64,000 nt of DNA from Gemmatimonadota bacterium (lineage in GTDB: Bacteria > Gemmatimonadota > Gemmatimonadetes > Gemmatimonadales > Gemmatimonadaceae). The position numbers and the translations under genes were made by a program. This document shows, in pieces, positions 33,685-42,977 of this stretch. Every line of letters starts with the position of its first letter. Position 1 is the first letter of the stretch. The notes beneath the pieces were generated by a model. It was not told where the DNA came from and did no database searches. It worked only from the letters and a program-made list of their open reading frames with translations. The stretch is from NCBI GenBank assembly GCA_021324635.1, contig JAJPIS010000109.1, forward strand, positions 1-64,000, written 5' to 3'.

Positions 33685-35319
33685 ATGGCGACTACCCTGC
33701 AACGCCCGCCGGAGACCCTCGGCGCGATCGGTCGACCGGCAGGCCCCCCGGCCGGCGGCCGATGGGTCGTCGTGGTCGGCTGCCTCGGCCTCGTGGCGCT
33801 CGCCGTCTGGAACACGGTTCACAAGAGCCTGTGGACCGACGAGGCGTACTCGCTGCTCACGGCCAACCAGTCGATCGCGTGGACGTGGCACCAGGCGCTC
33901 TGGTTCGAGCTCCAGCCCCCACTGTACTTCCTGCTCCTGAATCTCTGGTTGCACGCCGGGACGGCGACGGTGGAGTGGGCCCGGATCCTGTCCACCCTCT
34001 GCGTCCTCGGCAGCGTGTTCCTCCTCTCGCGCGCCGCCCGACCCACCCGTGCGGGGCGGGGCATCCCCGCGCCGATCCTCGCCGCCGTCACGGCCACGTT
34101 CGTGTGGGCCGCTGCCGAAGCGCGTGGATACGGGCTCGCGCTCCTCCTGTCGTCCGCGACCTACTATCTGTTCCTCCGCATCGTCACGGGCCGATCGCAA
34201 CGTCCGACGCGCGACGCCGCGTGGTACGCCGTGATCGCGTATCTGGGCCTCATGACGATGTACTACACCGGCTTCGTCCTCCTTGGCCAATGGGCGGCGG
34301 CGATGGTGGTGCGGCGCGGGCGCGTCCGCCTGACGGCGGCCCTGGCCGTCTGCGGCGTAGCGATGCTCCCGTGGGTCCCGGTCGTGCTGTCGCAGGTCGG
34401 CGGGCACGCCAATCTCAACCAGCCGTTCGGAGAGGAGGTCGCGACATCCACGCTCCCTGGCGGCGCGGTCGCGATCCTGAGCCGGGATTTCCTCGGAGCC
34501 ATCTTCGCCGCGTCACCGATGCTGGACCGCCCCAATGTCGCGATCGGTGTTGCTGTCCTGCTGCTGCTCGTCCTCGCCATCCGCCTGGCCGCCGTCGTGC
34601 GGGCCCGCTCACCGCGCCTCGGAACGGATGACCGGGCGCACGACACGCATCGACTGCCGGGCATCGATTGGGGCGACGACGAGACCGTGCTGACGATCGC
34701 CGTCGCGGTCCCGGCGATCTGCCTGCTCGCGCTCCGGGTCACGAACGCCACCCTCGTCTGGCCGCGCCACATGGCCGCGTTGGCGCCGGGCGTCGTGCTC
34801 CTCTGGTCGATCTGGACCGCCCGCGCACCCGCGGGGCTCTGGTCGCGCCTGTCGGCCGGCGCCCTGCTCCTGGTCTGCCTGACGACGCTGATCAGCTACG
34901 AGCGCCACGCCGACGTCGCCGACTCGCGCGGGGCGGCGCGATACGTGGCCGCTCGGGGCGCGGCCGGCGAGCCGGTACTCGTCGTCGGGCCCGAGGCGGT
35001 GTTCGCGTTTCGCTACTACTATCGCGCCGACGACGGACGCGCCACCGTCCGGGGTGTCCCCCAGGACGCCTCTCTGCGCGTGTACGATCCGGACGCCGGC
35101 GACCTCACCGACACGACGCAGATCGAGGCACGCCTCGGCGCAGGCGCCCAACCTGGGCGGTCGCTCCGCGATGTGTGGTTCGTGGTCTCCAAACGCTTCG
35201 TGTGGCATTCGGCCACCGCTGCCGCCGTGTTCGAGCGCTACCTCCGAGCCCACGCCGTCCAGCGCGACTCGATCGACTTCACCAACCTCTACGTCGTCCA
35301 CGCCGCACTCCGGCAGTAA
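33685..35319 (+). CDS. PMT/ArnT-like membrane glycosyltransferase (GT39/GT83-type)
   Basis: A 544-residue protein with about ten membrane segments. The first periplasmic loop has SLWTDEAYS with Asp52-Glu53, the catalytic-type acidic pair of polyprenyl-phosphate-dependent GT-C enzymes, followed by LQPPLYFLLLNLWL. The C-terminal 150 residues are soluble (ARYVAARGAAGEPVLVVGPE). Such proteins transfer a sugar from a lipid carrier to protein, lipid A or cell-surface glycans; the acceptor here is unknown. GAGG lies about 5 bases before the ATG at 33685. The frame is open upstream but low in complexity. Confidence 0.82.
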   Translation: MATTLQRPPETLGAIGRPAGPPAGGRWVVVVGCLGLVALAVWNTVHKSLWTDEAYSLLTANQSIAWTWHQALWFELQPPLYFLLLNLWLHAGTATVEWARILSTLCVLGSVFLLSRAARPTRAGRGIPAPILAAVTATFVWAAAEARGYGLALLLSSATYYLFLRIVTGRSQRPTRDAAWYAVIAYLGLMTMYYTGFVLLGQWAAAMVVRRGRVRLTAALAVCGVAMLPWVPVVLSQVGGHANLNQPFGEEVATSTLPGGAVAILSRDFLGAIFAASPMLDRPNVAIGVAVLLLLVLAIRLAAVVRARSPRLGTDDRAHDTHRLPGIDWGDDETVLTIAVAVPAICLLALRVTNATLVWPRHMAALAPGVVLLWSIWTARAPAGLWSRLSAGALLLVCLTTLISYERHADVADSRGAARYVAARGAAGEPVLVVGPEAVFAFRYYYRADDGRATVRGVPQDASLRVYDPDAGDLTDTTQIEARLGAGAQPGRSLRDVWFVVSKRFVWHSATAAAVFERYLRAHAVQRDSIDFTNLYVVHAALRQ

Positions 35320-35381
35320 TCGCGACGCGAGCGAACACGCGTGCCGATCACCGTCGGACGTCACCCGGCGCCGCGGTCGAG

Positions 35382-37682
35382 CTACTGGCGGGGCCTGGCC
35401 GTCGGCCGCGACTCGGCGCTCGGCGCCGATGCGGTGCGCGGCCGCGGTGCCGGCGCGGACTGGCGGGAGATCGAAGGCGCGGGCATCGGCGGCATCGTGG
35501 CACGTCCCACAGCCGCGGCGGAGCGGAACCGGCCCTCGAGGGCGCGGTCCTCCGAGTCCTGCCGCGCGCTCAGCGTCTGCTGCGACTCCCGCGCCGGCGG
35601 CGCCGCAAACTCGTGCACGTGACGGGCCTCCATCTGGCTGCGTTGCGCCGCGTACGATGACGCCAGCGTCGGCGAGGCGAATCGCGCGGGCGGGCGGGGC
35701 GCGGGCGCCGGCGGGCCGACGACCATCGGCTGGCTGCGAACCGGAGTGGCCGGTCTCGGCGCCGGCTCGTTCACCACAGGACGCACCGGCTCCGGCGTCG
35801 AGACACGGTTCGGCTCCGTCCTCGGCGTGACCGGAGGCTCACCCGGCCGGGGCGGCGGCGGAGTGGCCGGCGGCGACACGACGCGCGTCGGGGGCACCGT
35901 CGTCGTCGGACGCGACGGCGGCGTGGGGACGGGCGGACGGCGGTCCGCCGGCGGCACGGTGACCGGGCGCGCAATGACGCCGACCGGGACCGTCGGGCGC
36001 GCGGCCGGCAGACCGGGCCGCGCCGGACGCAGCGATGCGTTTCCGCCCACCGGCCGCGCGGCCGAGCGCACCGGGAGGATATGGACGATCCCCTGCGTTG
36101 CCGGCAAGCCCGGCGTCACGCGCACGCTCGCGAGCTGCTGGGGCGTGAGCGGCCGGCCGTTGTTGGCAGCAATGTGGTTGACGAGCGTCGGGAACGGCAC
36201 GGCTGCCGGGGGCGGCGCGTGGAGGGCCACGACGGGCCGCGCTGCCACCGTCGTCGGCGGCCGCACAACCGGACGGTCGGCCGGCCGGACGACGAGACTC
36301 GCGCGGGTCGGAACGACCGGCGCGGCCGTACCGGCGATCGGCGCGCGCTGGAGTTCCGTCTGCGGCACATGGATCGCCACGCGCGACACCGGGAGTGCCT
36401 GCGCGAAGTCACGGCGCGGGACGGCAGTGACCGCGTTCGGGGCCGTGCGGTTCCGATACTGAACGTTGGTGATGTTCGTGATGTTCGTGATGTTCGTGAT
36501 GTTGGTAATGTTGGTCACGTTGGTGATGTTCACGCGGCGCAGGTACGGCTGACTCACCGCGTACGCCGGGATGTAGGCCTCGTCGGGACCGAGCGGGAAC
36601 CACCCGATGCCGCCGTCCGGGCCGAAGTAGGGACCCGGCGCCCAGGTCGGACCACCGATGAACACCACCAGCGCCGGCGCAAAGACGGCCGGGGCGAGCT
36701 CGCGGCCGGGGCACCATCCCCAGCGGCCATCGATGTACGCCCAGCGTCCGTAGTGGAACGGCGCCCATCCCCAGGGGGCATCGTCCACCCAGGTCCAGCC
36801 CCAGCGGCCGAACCAGACCCAGTGGCCGAAGTGATACGGCGCCCATCCCGCTTCGACTTCGGTGGGGTACCAGACGGGCCCGTAGGCGTTGTCGTAGTTC
36901 CAGTCGCCGTACCGGCTCAGATCGTCGCCGCCGGGCATGTCGGGCGCGACGTACCGGCGCTCGGCGACCGCACGGTTCGCCGCCTCATCGAGCGACTGCG
37001 ACCACTGGTCGAAGTCGTCCGCCGACGTGGCGTCGGCGACGTCGTACGTCGGCGCCGAGTTCGCGTCGCCACGAATGGTCGCGACTTGATGCGCGGCGAG
37101 CGCAAAGGAGGATCCCGACGCGGTCACTTCGGCGGACCCCGACCAGACGGTGACAGTCGTGGTCTGACCGTCCGGGCTCACGTCCACGCGGTACTCGCCG
37201 ACGGTGCTCGGCGTCACCGCGGCGTTCGGCGCGTCCAGCTCGGTCTCTTCACCGTCGGCGAGCCCACTCAGGCGCAGCACGGCGCTTCCCTGCGGCACGG
37301 CCAGCTGGATCGTGTGATCGTCGAGTCGGACGACGTCGAGCTCGGTCTGATGCCAGATGCGGGCGGCGGCACCGCCCATCTCCAGCTCGGCGTGGCCGCC
37401 CGCGTCGGACCACACCCGGTCGCCGGTCGTGACCGGCCGGTTGCGTTCGGCGAGCCCCCAGATCGTGTCACTCGCCGGTCGGAACGAGACAGGACCGTCG
37501 ATCGCCGTCAGCCGGCCGACGCGGCCCGGCGGGTCGGAGGCAGGATTCCCCTGCATGGTGCCCGGCGGCTGCGGAACGGGCGCCTGCGCCCCCACTCCTG
37601 TCGCCAGGAGCGTCCAGGATATCGCCCCCGCGGCGAGCAGGCGGCGTGGGGTCGGTATGCGGCGAAGAGCGAGAATGGACAT
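35382..37682 (-). CDS. FecR/DUF6600-type large exported protein
   Basis: A 766-residue protein with a signal peptide (LLAAGAISWTLLATGVGAQ). Residues about 50-200 are FecR-like (GRLTAIDGPVSF, GDRVWSDAGGHAELEMG, TTVTVWSGSAEVTAS). A tryptophan-rich DUF6600-like core follows (YGPVWYPTEVEAGWAPYHFG, WGWTWVDDAPWGWAPFHYGR, GWFPLGPDEAYIPAY). Then come seven tandem Asn-Ile/Val-Thr triplets and a long Pro/Arg/Thr-rich disordered tail, with a Gln/Ala/His-rich end. It is probably periplasmic or surface-exposed; function unknown. A paralogue starts beyond the right window edge and ends at 62209. Confidence 0.8.
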   Translation of the reverse strand: MSILALRRIPTPRRLLAAGAISWTLLATGVGAQAPVPQPPGTMQGNPASDPPGRVGRLTAIDGPVSFRPASDTIWGLAERNRPVTTGDRVWSDAGGHAELEMGGAAARIWHQTELDVVRLDDHTIQLAVPQGSAVLRLSGLADGEETELDAPNAAVTPSTVGEYRVDVSPDGQTTTVTVWSGSAEVTASGSSFALAAHQVATIRGDANSAPTYDVADATSADDFDQWSQSLDEAANRAVAERRYVAPDMPGGDDLSRYGDWNYDNAYGPVWYPTEVEAGWAPYHFGHWVWFGRWGWTWVDDAPWGWAPFHYGRWAYIDGRWGWCPGRELAPAVFAPALVVFIGGPTWAPGPYFGPDGGIGWFPLGPDEAYIPAYAVSQPYLRRVNITNVTNITNITNITNITNITNVQYRNRTAPNAVTAVPRRDFAQALPVSRVAIHVPQTELQRAPIAGTAAPVVPTRASLVVRPADRPVVRPPTTVAARPVVALHAPPPAAVPFPTLVNHIAANNGRPLTPQQLASVRVTPGLPATQGIVHILPVRSAARPVGGNASLRPARPGLPAARPTVPVGVIARPVTVPPADRRPPVPTPPSRPTTTVPPTRVVSPPATPPPPRPGEPPVTPRTEPNRVSTPEPVRPVVNEPAPRPATPVRSQPMVVGPPAPAPRPPARFASPTLASSYAAQRSQMEARHVHEFAAPPARESQQTLSARQDSEDRALEGRFRSAAAVGRATMPPMPAPSISRQSAPAPRPRTASAPSAESRPTARPRQ
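36465..36533 (-). repeat. In-frame 9-bp repeat coding Asn-Ile-Thr units
   Basis: A 9-bp unit (GATGTTCGT on the plus strand) repeats, four times almost exactly and with variants on either side. On the coding strand it reads Asn-Ile/Val-Thr about seven times. It sits right after the DUF6600 core. Confidence 0.85.
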
Positions 37683-37848
37683 AGGAGGGGTTCGGTGGTC
37701 CGAACGGCAGTGCGCGCGTCAGCCAGCGCGTCGTTTGGCAATCCTCGTGCGCAGGCCCCATCCTCAGCGAGGAGCGCCCACGCACACCGAGTGAGACGGC
37801 ACCCGGCACGCATTGTTAGCACCCACCCCGAGCCCGCGGCTGAGGCAG

Positions 37849-39417
37849 CTATTTCAGGACGAGGAACGCGACTCCGTACCCCGGGAAGGTGATCGTCACC
37901 GTCGGGCTCGGGGTGATCGATCCCGGCACGGGCCCGGTCGCCGGGTCCGTCCTCGCGTCGATCGCCACCAGGCTCGCACCGTGGAAGGCGCCCAGTGCGG
38001 ATAGATCGAGCCTGACCACGCTCGGGGCGCCGTGCCCGTTGTTGTCCCTCGGCGATGCCACGGCGTGGTTGGCGACCAGGACCGCCACGCTCTGGTCGTC
38101 GTTGCGAACGGCGAGGACCTCCACGTCCTGGACATCGCTGCTCGTGACGGCGAGAATGTCGGCGCCCGGGGGGGACGGAAAGGTGCGAGCCAACCAGTAG
38201 TCCACCGAGTAGGAGAGTTGATCGGCACCCGTTGCCCGGTTGATCTCACCGTACTGGGTATCGCCGAAGAAGGACAGATGATACAGCGCTCGCGCCCCCG
38301 CCTGGCCGACCTGCGAGAACACGTACGGCCGCCACGCGGCGAAGAACGCGCTCGACCCCCGCGGGTCGATGACGAAGGCGTTGCCGGTGCACGCGCTGAT
38401 GCCGTTCCCGAGGTCGAAGTCGGCGTCGACGTTGTTCTCGGTGATCCAGATCGGTGCGGCGGCCGTCAGTGAATTGAGGAGCGTCGCGGCCCGAGCCGCC
38501 TGTACACTCTGCGCGAAGGTCGGCACGGTCGCCATGAGCTTGGCGTCGCCGTCCGCCTGACCACAAGCGGAATACAGGTGGATCGCGACGGCATCGACGC
38601 GGCTGCGAATCCCGCCCAGCGCCACCGGCAAGTAGTTCTGGACGGTGTAGAGATCACCGGTCACCTCTCCGGCCACGAAGTGCAGCGACGGGTCGACCGC
38701 CTCCATGGCGGCGACGCTGGCGTTGTACAGCGCGGCATCCTGCACGGCGGTCACGTTGTTGATGTTCGGCTCGTTGTAGATACCCCACCACGCGATGGGA
38801 TGCGTGCCCGGCGACACATGCCGGCCGTCCGACGCCGTGAACCCGCCGGCGTTGTAGTACCGAACGAGCTGCGCGGCGTACGCCGCAAACTGACGACCGG
38901 TCGTGTCGATGAGGGAGCCCCCCGCGGTGTACATGAACGACGGCCCCTGGCCGAGCTGAAGCTCGGGACTGTGATCACCGACGGTGAGAACCGGCTGTGT
39001 GGCCGCGTCGAGATCCGTGAAGTTCCATGTCGACGGGCCGGTCTGCGGGTTCCCGTCGGAGATCGACTGCAACCGGATGTGCTCGGGCTGGAGCGCTCCG
39101 AGCGGAACCACCGCGCCTGGGAAGCCCTGAAAGTCGTACGCATCGTATGACGCGGGCTGCAATCCGGTGGACATGGCGAGGGCCAGCCGGCCGGACACTC
39201 TCGTGCCGACTTGCACCGAGACGTGGCGGGTTTCGCGAGGCCCCGACCCGTCGCCACACGCGAGGGCGGCGGCCGCCGCCACCCCGACGACGAGCCGCCC
39301 AGCGCGGCGCCAGCACGCTCGCGGCGTCACGGTACGCGACTCGTTGGCCCGGCTCGCGCCGGAGAGCGGTGACAGGCTCGCCGACCTCATGCCAAGTGTC
39401 ACCCCCGTGACCCCCAT
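37849..39417 (-). CDS. GH39-like glycoside hydrolase lipoprotein
   Basis: A 522-residue protein with a lipoprotein-like signal (LVVGVAAAAALACGDGSG, Cys at about 54). The catalytic part looks like a clan GH-A (beta/alpha)8 barrel: WWGIYNEPNINN has the Asn-Glu acid/base pair, and PIWITENNVDADF has the likely nucleophile Glu. IHLYSAC and YHLSFFG fit barrel strands. The last 100 residues form a beta-sandwich-like domain. Clan-A members with this layout cleave xylosides, iduronides or other glycans; the substrate is unknown. The ATG at 39417 has a near-ideal GGAGGAG 4-5 bases upstream. Confidence 0.75.
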   Translation of the reverse strand: MGVTGVTLGMRSASLSPLSGASRANESRTVTPRACWRRAGRLVVGVAAAAALACGDGSGPRETRHVSVQVGTRVSGRLALAMSTGLQPASYDAYDFQGFPGAVVPLGALQPEHIRLQSISDGNPQTGPSTWNFTDLDAATQPVLTVGDHSPELQLGQGPSFMYTAGGSLIDTTGRQFAAYAAQLVRYYNAGGFTASDGRHVSPGTHPIAWWGIYNEPNINNVTAVQDAALYNASVAAMEAVDPSLHFVAGEVTGDLYTVQNYLPVALGGIRSRVDAVAIHLYSACGQADGDAKLMATVPTFAQSVQAARAATLLNSLTAAAPIWITENNVDADFDLGNGISACTGNAFVIDPRGSSAFFAAWRPYVFSQVGQAGARALYHLSFFGDTQYGEINRATGADQLSYSVDYWLARTFPSPPGADILAVTSSDVQDVEVLAVRNDDQSVAVLVANHAVASPRDNNGHGAPSVVRLDLSALGAFHGASLVAIDARTDPATGPVPGSITPSPTVTITFPGYGVAFLVLK

Positions 39418-39771
39418 GATCTCCTCCGGCTCGCTGAAATTGACCTCGGCGGCACGAGCCCGCGAGGGGACCCACCGCCTCGATCCGGACGCACCCGCTC
39501 GGCGGAGACCGGCTCCGGCGGCTCCGCTCGGGCGGGGCTGGGGTCAGCCGAAAGTCATAGCCGCTTCTGGTCTTACGACGGAGGCATGAGGATTCACTCG
39601 ACAGTAGCTTCTCGGCGTCCGGCGCATTGCCCGACCCGCACAGCCGCGTGGCGTCGCCGGGACGGCTCGCGGCCGGCGCACACCATTCCACCCACCGCGA
39701 GTCGAGGCTCAGCGACTGACGTGAACCGTCGAGGCGTATATTTCGAGCGGCAGACACCCGGGAGGGGTCCG
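39418..39771. promoter_or_regulatory. Divergent intergenic region, GH39-like / GAF kinase
   Basis: These 354 bases separate two divergent genes and must hold both promoters. The right half is an open frame continuous with the kinase (from an ATG at 39586), but its Arg/Pro-rich translation has no domain character and is judged non-coding. No clear sigma-70 hexamers, repeats or hairpins were recognised. Confidence 0.4.
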
Positions 39772-42285
39772 GTGAGTGATATCGCCTCGCGCGATGCCGC
39801 GTATGTCGACGCGCACGCCGCGCCATTTGCCGTCACGCCCGCCCCCGAGGCGGAGGGGCTGCGGCGCGACGTGGAGCAACTCCGGGCCCAGCTCGCCGAG
39901 CAGGAGCGGGAGCTCGGCATCGCGCGCGAGCTCCGCCTCGCTGCCGACCGGCGCGCGCGCGAGCTCACGACGGCCAACGAAGTGCTGGAGCAGTCGGTCG
40001 AGCGGTTGTCGCGGTTGACCGATGTCCAGCCATTCGTCGGCGAAGTGCTGAAAGCGATCCTGGAGCACGCCGGCGCAGTCTCGGGGATTGTCTATCGCTA
40101 CGATGCGGTGAGCGGTGCCGTGACCCCCGAGGTCGCGATCTGCGACGGGACCGTCGTGGGTACGGCGATCGACGCCGACCGGATGGCGCACGAGCGCCTC
40201 TGCCAGGACTCGGACTTCGCGGCCATGTGGCGGCGCACCGCCGACTCGTCGGACGACATTTCGATCTGGCGGGTGGGCGACCCGGGCAGCGACCTGCCGC
40301 CCTGCGCCGAAGCCTGGCACCGCGATCAGGGGCATGCGAGCGTCGCGCGACTGGTACTCCGCCGCGGATCGGTGATCGTCGGGTTCCTCGGGCTCGCGTT
40401 CCCGACCGCCGCCGATCTCACGCGTGAGACCGTGGCGCTCGTCCGCGCGCTGGCCCGGCACATGACCATGGCGCTCGAGCTGACGCGCCTCGCCGCCGAG
40501 TCGACCCAGGCGACCCTCGCCAACGAGCGCGCCGCCGAGCTGGCCCGCGTCAACGATGCGCTCCGGCGGACGGTCGACGGACTCGCGACCAAGGCCGAGC
40601 TCTCGGGGTTCCTGCACCAGGTGCTCGCCGAGGCGATGCGGCAGATCGGGAGCTCGGACGGCGTCATCATGTTGTTCGACCCGGCCGCCGAGACGCTGCG
40701 TCGCGGGGCGGCGATCGTCGCCGGCGATCCGAGCTTGGCGTGTGTCGATCTCTGTGCCGGCCCGCTGCCCGCCAGCGTGTCCCCGCCCTGGCGCCTGCTG
40801 CGCGAGCTCGGGGCCCCGATCGTCGCCGACGCGGACTGCGAGGCGACCGAGAGCTGGCCCGACGCCGCCGCCTGGCATCGCGCCCGCGGCAACCGGGCGG
40901 TGGTGTACGTCCCGCTGATCCTCGCGGGGCAGACGATGGGGTACTTCGGCCTGGCCGTGCGGCAGGCGGCCCCGGAGGTGTCGCAGGCCCAGCTCGAGCT
41001 GGTGAAGGCGTTCGCGCAGCAGGCGACCCTGGCGCTCCACATCACCGAGCTCGGCGAGCAAGCCAAGGAGACGGCGATCGCCCGGGAGCAGGAGCGGGCG
41101 GCCGAGGAGCGCGCCGCCGAGACCGCCCGGGCGAGCGCGGCGCTTCAGCAATCCGTCGAGCAGCTCGCCAAGCTGACCGACGTCCGGCCGTTCGTCGGCG
41201 AGGTGCTGAAGTCGATCGTGCAGCATGCCGGCGCAATGAGCGGCACCGTGTTTCGCTACGACCCGGCGGCGCGGACGGCCGTGTGTGAGGCGGCCGTGCT
41301 GGACGGCGTGCTGCTCGATCTCGCGGGCGACGCGCGGGCGGTCGGCGCGCAGTCCGGCGAGCCGACGGGTGGCAGCGCCGAGCGCTGGCTGCACCTCCTC
41401 GACGGGCAGGAGCCCTCGCCCGTGTTTGCGGAGATCAGCGACCCGGCCGAATCGATGCTGGCGTCGTGCGTCGTCGAGTGGCACACGGCTCGCGGGCACC
41501 GGAACATCGCGGCCGTCGCGCTCCGGCGCGGCACGGCGGTGGTCGGGTACATCGGGCTCGCCTATCCCACCCCGGTGGCGATGACGCCACAGACGATCGG
41601 CCTGACGCGCGCCCTCGCGCATCACGTGACGATGGGGATGGAGCTCACCCGGCTCGCCGAGGCGGCACGCTCGGCCGCCGTGGCCGATGAGCGTACGAGG
41701 CTGGCGCACGACATCCACGACACCCTCGCCCAGGGGCTGGCGTTGATCGTCATGCAGCTCGCGGACGCGCAGGACAAGCTCGGCCCGGCATGGAACACGG
41801 CGCGGAAGCCGCTCGATACCGCGCGCCTTCTCGCGAGCGACAGCCTCGCCTTTGCCCGGCGGACCGTGAACCTCCTGCGGCCCGGCGCGCCACTGCGGGA
41901 GGGACTGACGCGCGGCGTTCAGGACGTCGCCGAGCTCGTGCGCAGCTACTTCACCGGCACGATCGACATCCGCGTCGCGGGGACGCCCTACCCGCTCGGA
42001 CCCGGCGTCGAGGCCGAACTCCTCGGGATCGCGCGTGAGGCCATGACCAACGCTGCCAAGCACAGTCGCGCCGAACGACTCGACGTCGAGCTGGCGTTCA
42101 CCGACGGGCGGGCCGTGCGATTGGTCGTCGCCGACAACGGGCGCGGATTCGACCCGGATCGCACCCGCGCCGACGCCTACGGGCTGGTCGCCATGCAGGA
42201 GCGGGCTGCACGAATCGGGGCCGCGCTGACCCTCGTTACCGAGCCTGGTGCGGGGACCGAGATCGTGACCGCCTGGCCGGCATGA
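39772..42285 (+). CDS. Triple-GAF histidine kinase, NarX/LiaS type
   Basis: An 837-residue soluble kinase. A coiled coil (residues about 25-75) leads to GAF1 (about 80-235), then GAF2 (about 265-425), a second coiled coil and GAF3 (about 465-625). The HisKA_3 box RLAHDIHDTLAQG carries the phospho-His, His649, followed by the ATPase domain (LGIAREAMTNAAKHSRAERL, VVADNGRGFDP, YGLVAMQERAARIGA). GAF1 and GAF3 share nearly the same opening (LTDVQPFVGEVLKAI and LTDVRPFVGEVLKSI). The GTG at 39772 has GGAGGGG about 5 bases upstream. The regulator gene overlaps its stop by ATGA. Confidence 0.88.
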   Translation: MSDIASRDAAYVDAHAAPFAVTPAPEAEGLRRDVEQLRAQLAEQERELGIARELRLAADRRARELTTANEVLEQSVERLSRLTDVQPFVGEVLKAILEHAGAVSGIVYRYDAVSGAVTPEVAICDGTVVGTAIDADRMAHERLCQDSDFAAMWRRTADSSDDISIWRVGDPGSDLPPCAEAWHRDQGHASVARLVLRRGSVIVGFLGLAFPTAADLTRETVALVRALARHMTMALELTRLAAESTQATLANERAAELARVNDALRRTVDGLATKAELSGFLHQVLAEAMRQIGSSDGVIMLFDPAAETLRRGAAIVAGDPSLACVDLCAGPLPASVSPPWRLLRELGAPIVADADCEATESWPDAAAWHRARGNRAVVYVPLILAGQTMGYFGLAVRQAAPEVSQAQLELVKAFAQQATLALHITELGEQAKETAIAREQERAAEERAAETARASAALQQSVEQLAKLTDVRPFVGEVLKSIVQHAGAMSGTVFRYDPAARTAVCEAAVLDGVLLDLAGDARAVGAQSGEPTGGSAERWLHLLDGQEPSPVFAEISDPAESMLASCVVEWHTARGHRNIAAVALRRGTAVVGYIGLAYPTPVAMTPQTIGLTRALAHHVTMGMELTRLAEAARSAAVADERTRLAHDIHDTLAQGLALIVMQLADAQDKLGPAWNTARKPLDTARLLASDSLAFARRTVNLLRPGAPLREGLTRGVQDVAELVRSYFTGTIDIRVAGTPYPLGPGVEAELLGIAREAMTNAAKHSRAERLDVELAFTDGRAVRLVVADNGRGFDPDRTRADAYGLVAMQERAARIGAALTLVTEPGAGTEIVTAWPA

Positions 42286-42977
42286 CTGCCCCGCACCCAC
42301 GACCCCATGATCGACTCGGACACGCGACTCACATGCGTATGACGCGCGCGGGGAAGCAGAGCATCCGCGTGCTCCTTGCAGACGACCATGCGATCGTACG
42401 CAATGGCGTCGCCCAGATCCTGAACGAGCAGACCGACATCTCCGTCGTCGCCCAGGCGGCCGACGGCGCCCAGGCGATCGACCTGTACGACCGTCACCGG
42501 CCGGACGTCGCGCTCATCGACCTCCGCATGCCCGTCCTCGAAGGTGTCGAGGTCGTCGAGCGCATCCGCGCGCAGTTCCCGGACGCGAGCATCGTGATCC
42601 TCACCACCTACGATGCCGACGACGACATCGAGCGGGCGCTCCACGCGGGCGCCAAGGCATACTTGCTCAAGGACGTGGCCCCGCACGATCTCGTGTCCTG
42701 CGTTCGCGCCGTGCGGATGGGCCGCACGTGGGTCTCGCCGACGATCGGCTCCAAGCTGGCCGATCGCATGACTCGCGTGCGTCTGACCCCGCGCGAGATG
42801 GGCGTGCTGCGCCTGATCGCGGCCGGCCGTGCCAATCGGGAGATCGCCGAGACCCTCGCGATCAGTGAGGGCACGGTGAAGATCCACGTGACTCATCTGT
42901 TCGAGAAGCTCGGCGTCGCCAGCCGGACCGAAGCCATCGCTACCGCCGTCCGTCGCGGCCTCGTGCGCCTGACCTGA
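42282..42977 (+). CDS. NarL/FixJ-family response regulator
   Basis: A 231-residue regulator. The receiver has LLADDH, phospho-acceptor Asp80 in VALIDLRMP and Lys130 in YLLKD. The LuxR-type helix-turn-helix is at the C terminus (LTPREMGVLRLIAAGRANRE, ISEGTVKIHVTHLFEKLGV). The start overlaps the kinase stop as ATGA (42282-42285). The RND efflux operon lies downstream on the same strand after a 0.4-0.5 kb palindrome-rich gap and is a possible target. Confidence 0.92.
   Translation: MTAPHPRPHDRLGHATHMRMTRAGKQSIRVLLADDHAIVRNGVAQILNEQTDISVVAQAADGAQAIDLYDRHRPDVALIDLRMPVLEGVEVVERIRAQFPDASIVILTTYDADDDIERALHAGAKAYLLKDVAPHDLVSCVRAVRMGRTWVSPTIGSKLADRMTRVRLTPREMGVLRLIAAGRANREIAETLAISEGTVKIHVTHLFEKLGVASRTEAIATAVRRGLVRLT

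Noticed and set aside
36465-36533. CRISPR-like repeat
   Set aside because: The units are 9 bp without spacers and read in frame through a protein; this is a coding microsatellite.
36081-37892. 603-codon open frame on the plus strand opposite the DUF6600 gene
   Set aside because: It is the mirror of a clearly coding gene, rich in Arg/Pro/His and without domains. Long antisense frames are expected at this GC content.
39586-39771. 62-residue N-terminal extension of the GAF kinase
   Set aside because: The extension is Arg/Pro-rich without structure, while the GTG at 39772 has a well-spaced GGAGGGG site.
39709-42300. 863-codon open frame opposite the GAF kinase gene
   Set aside because: Shadow of the kinase codon pattern. 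No ribosome site or domain supports it.
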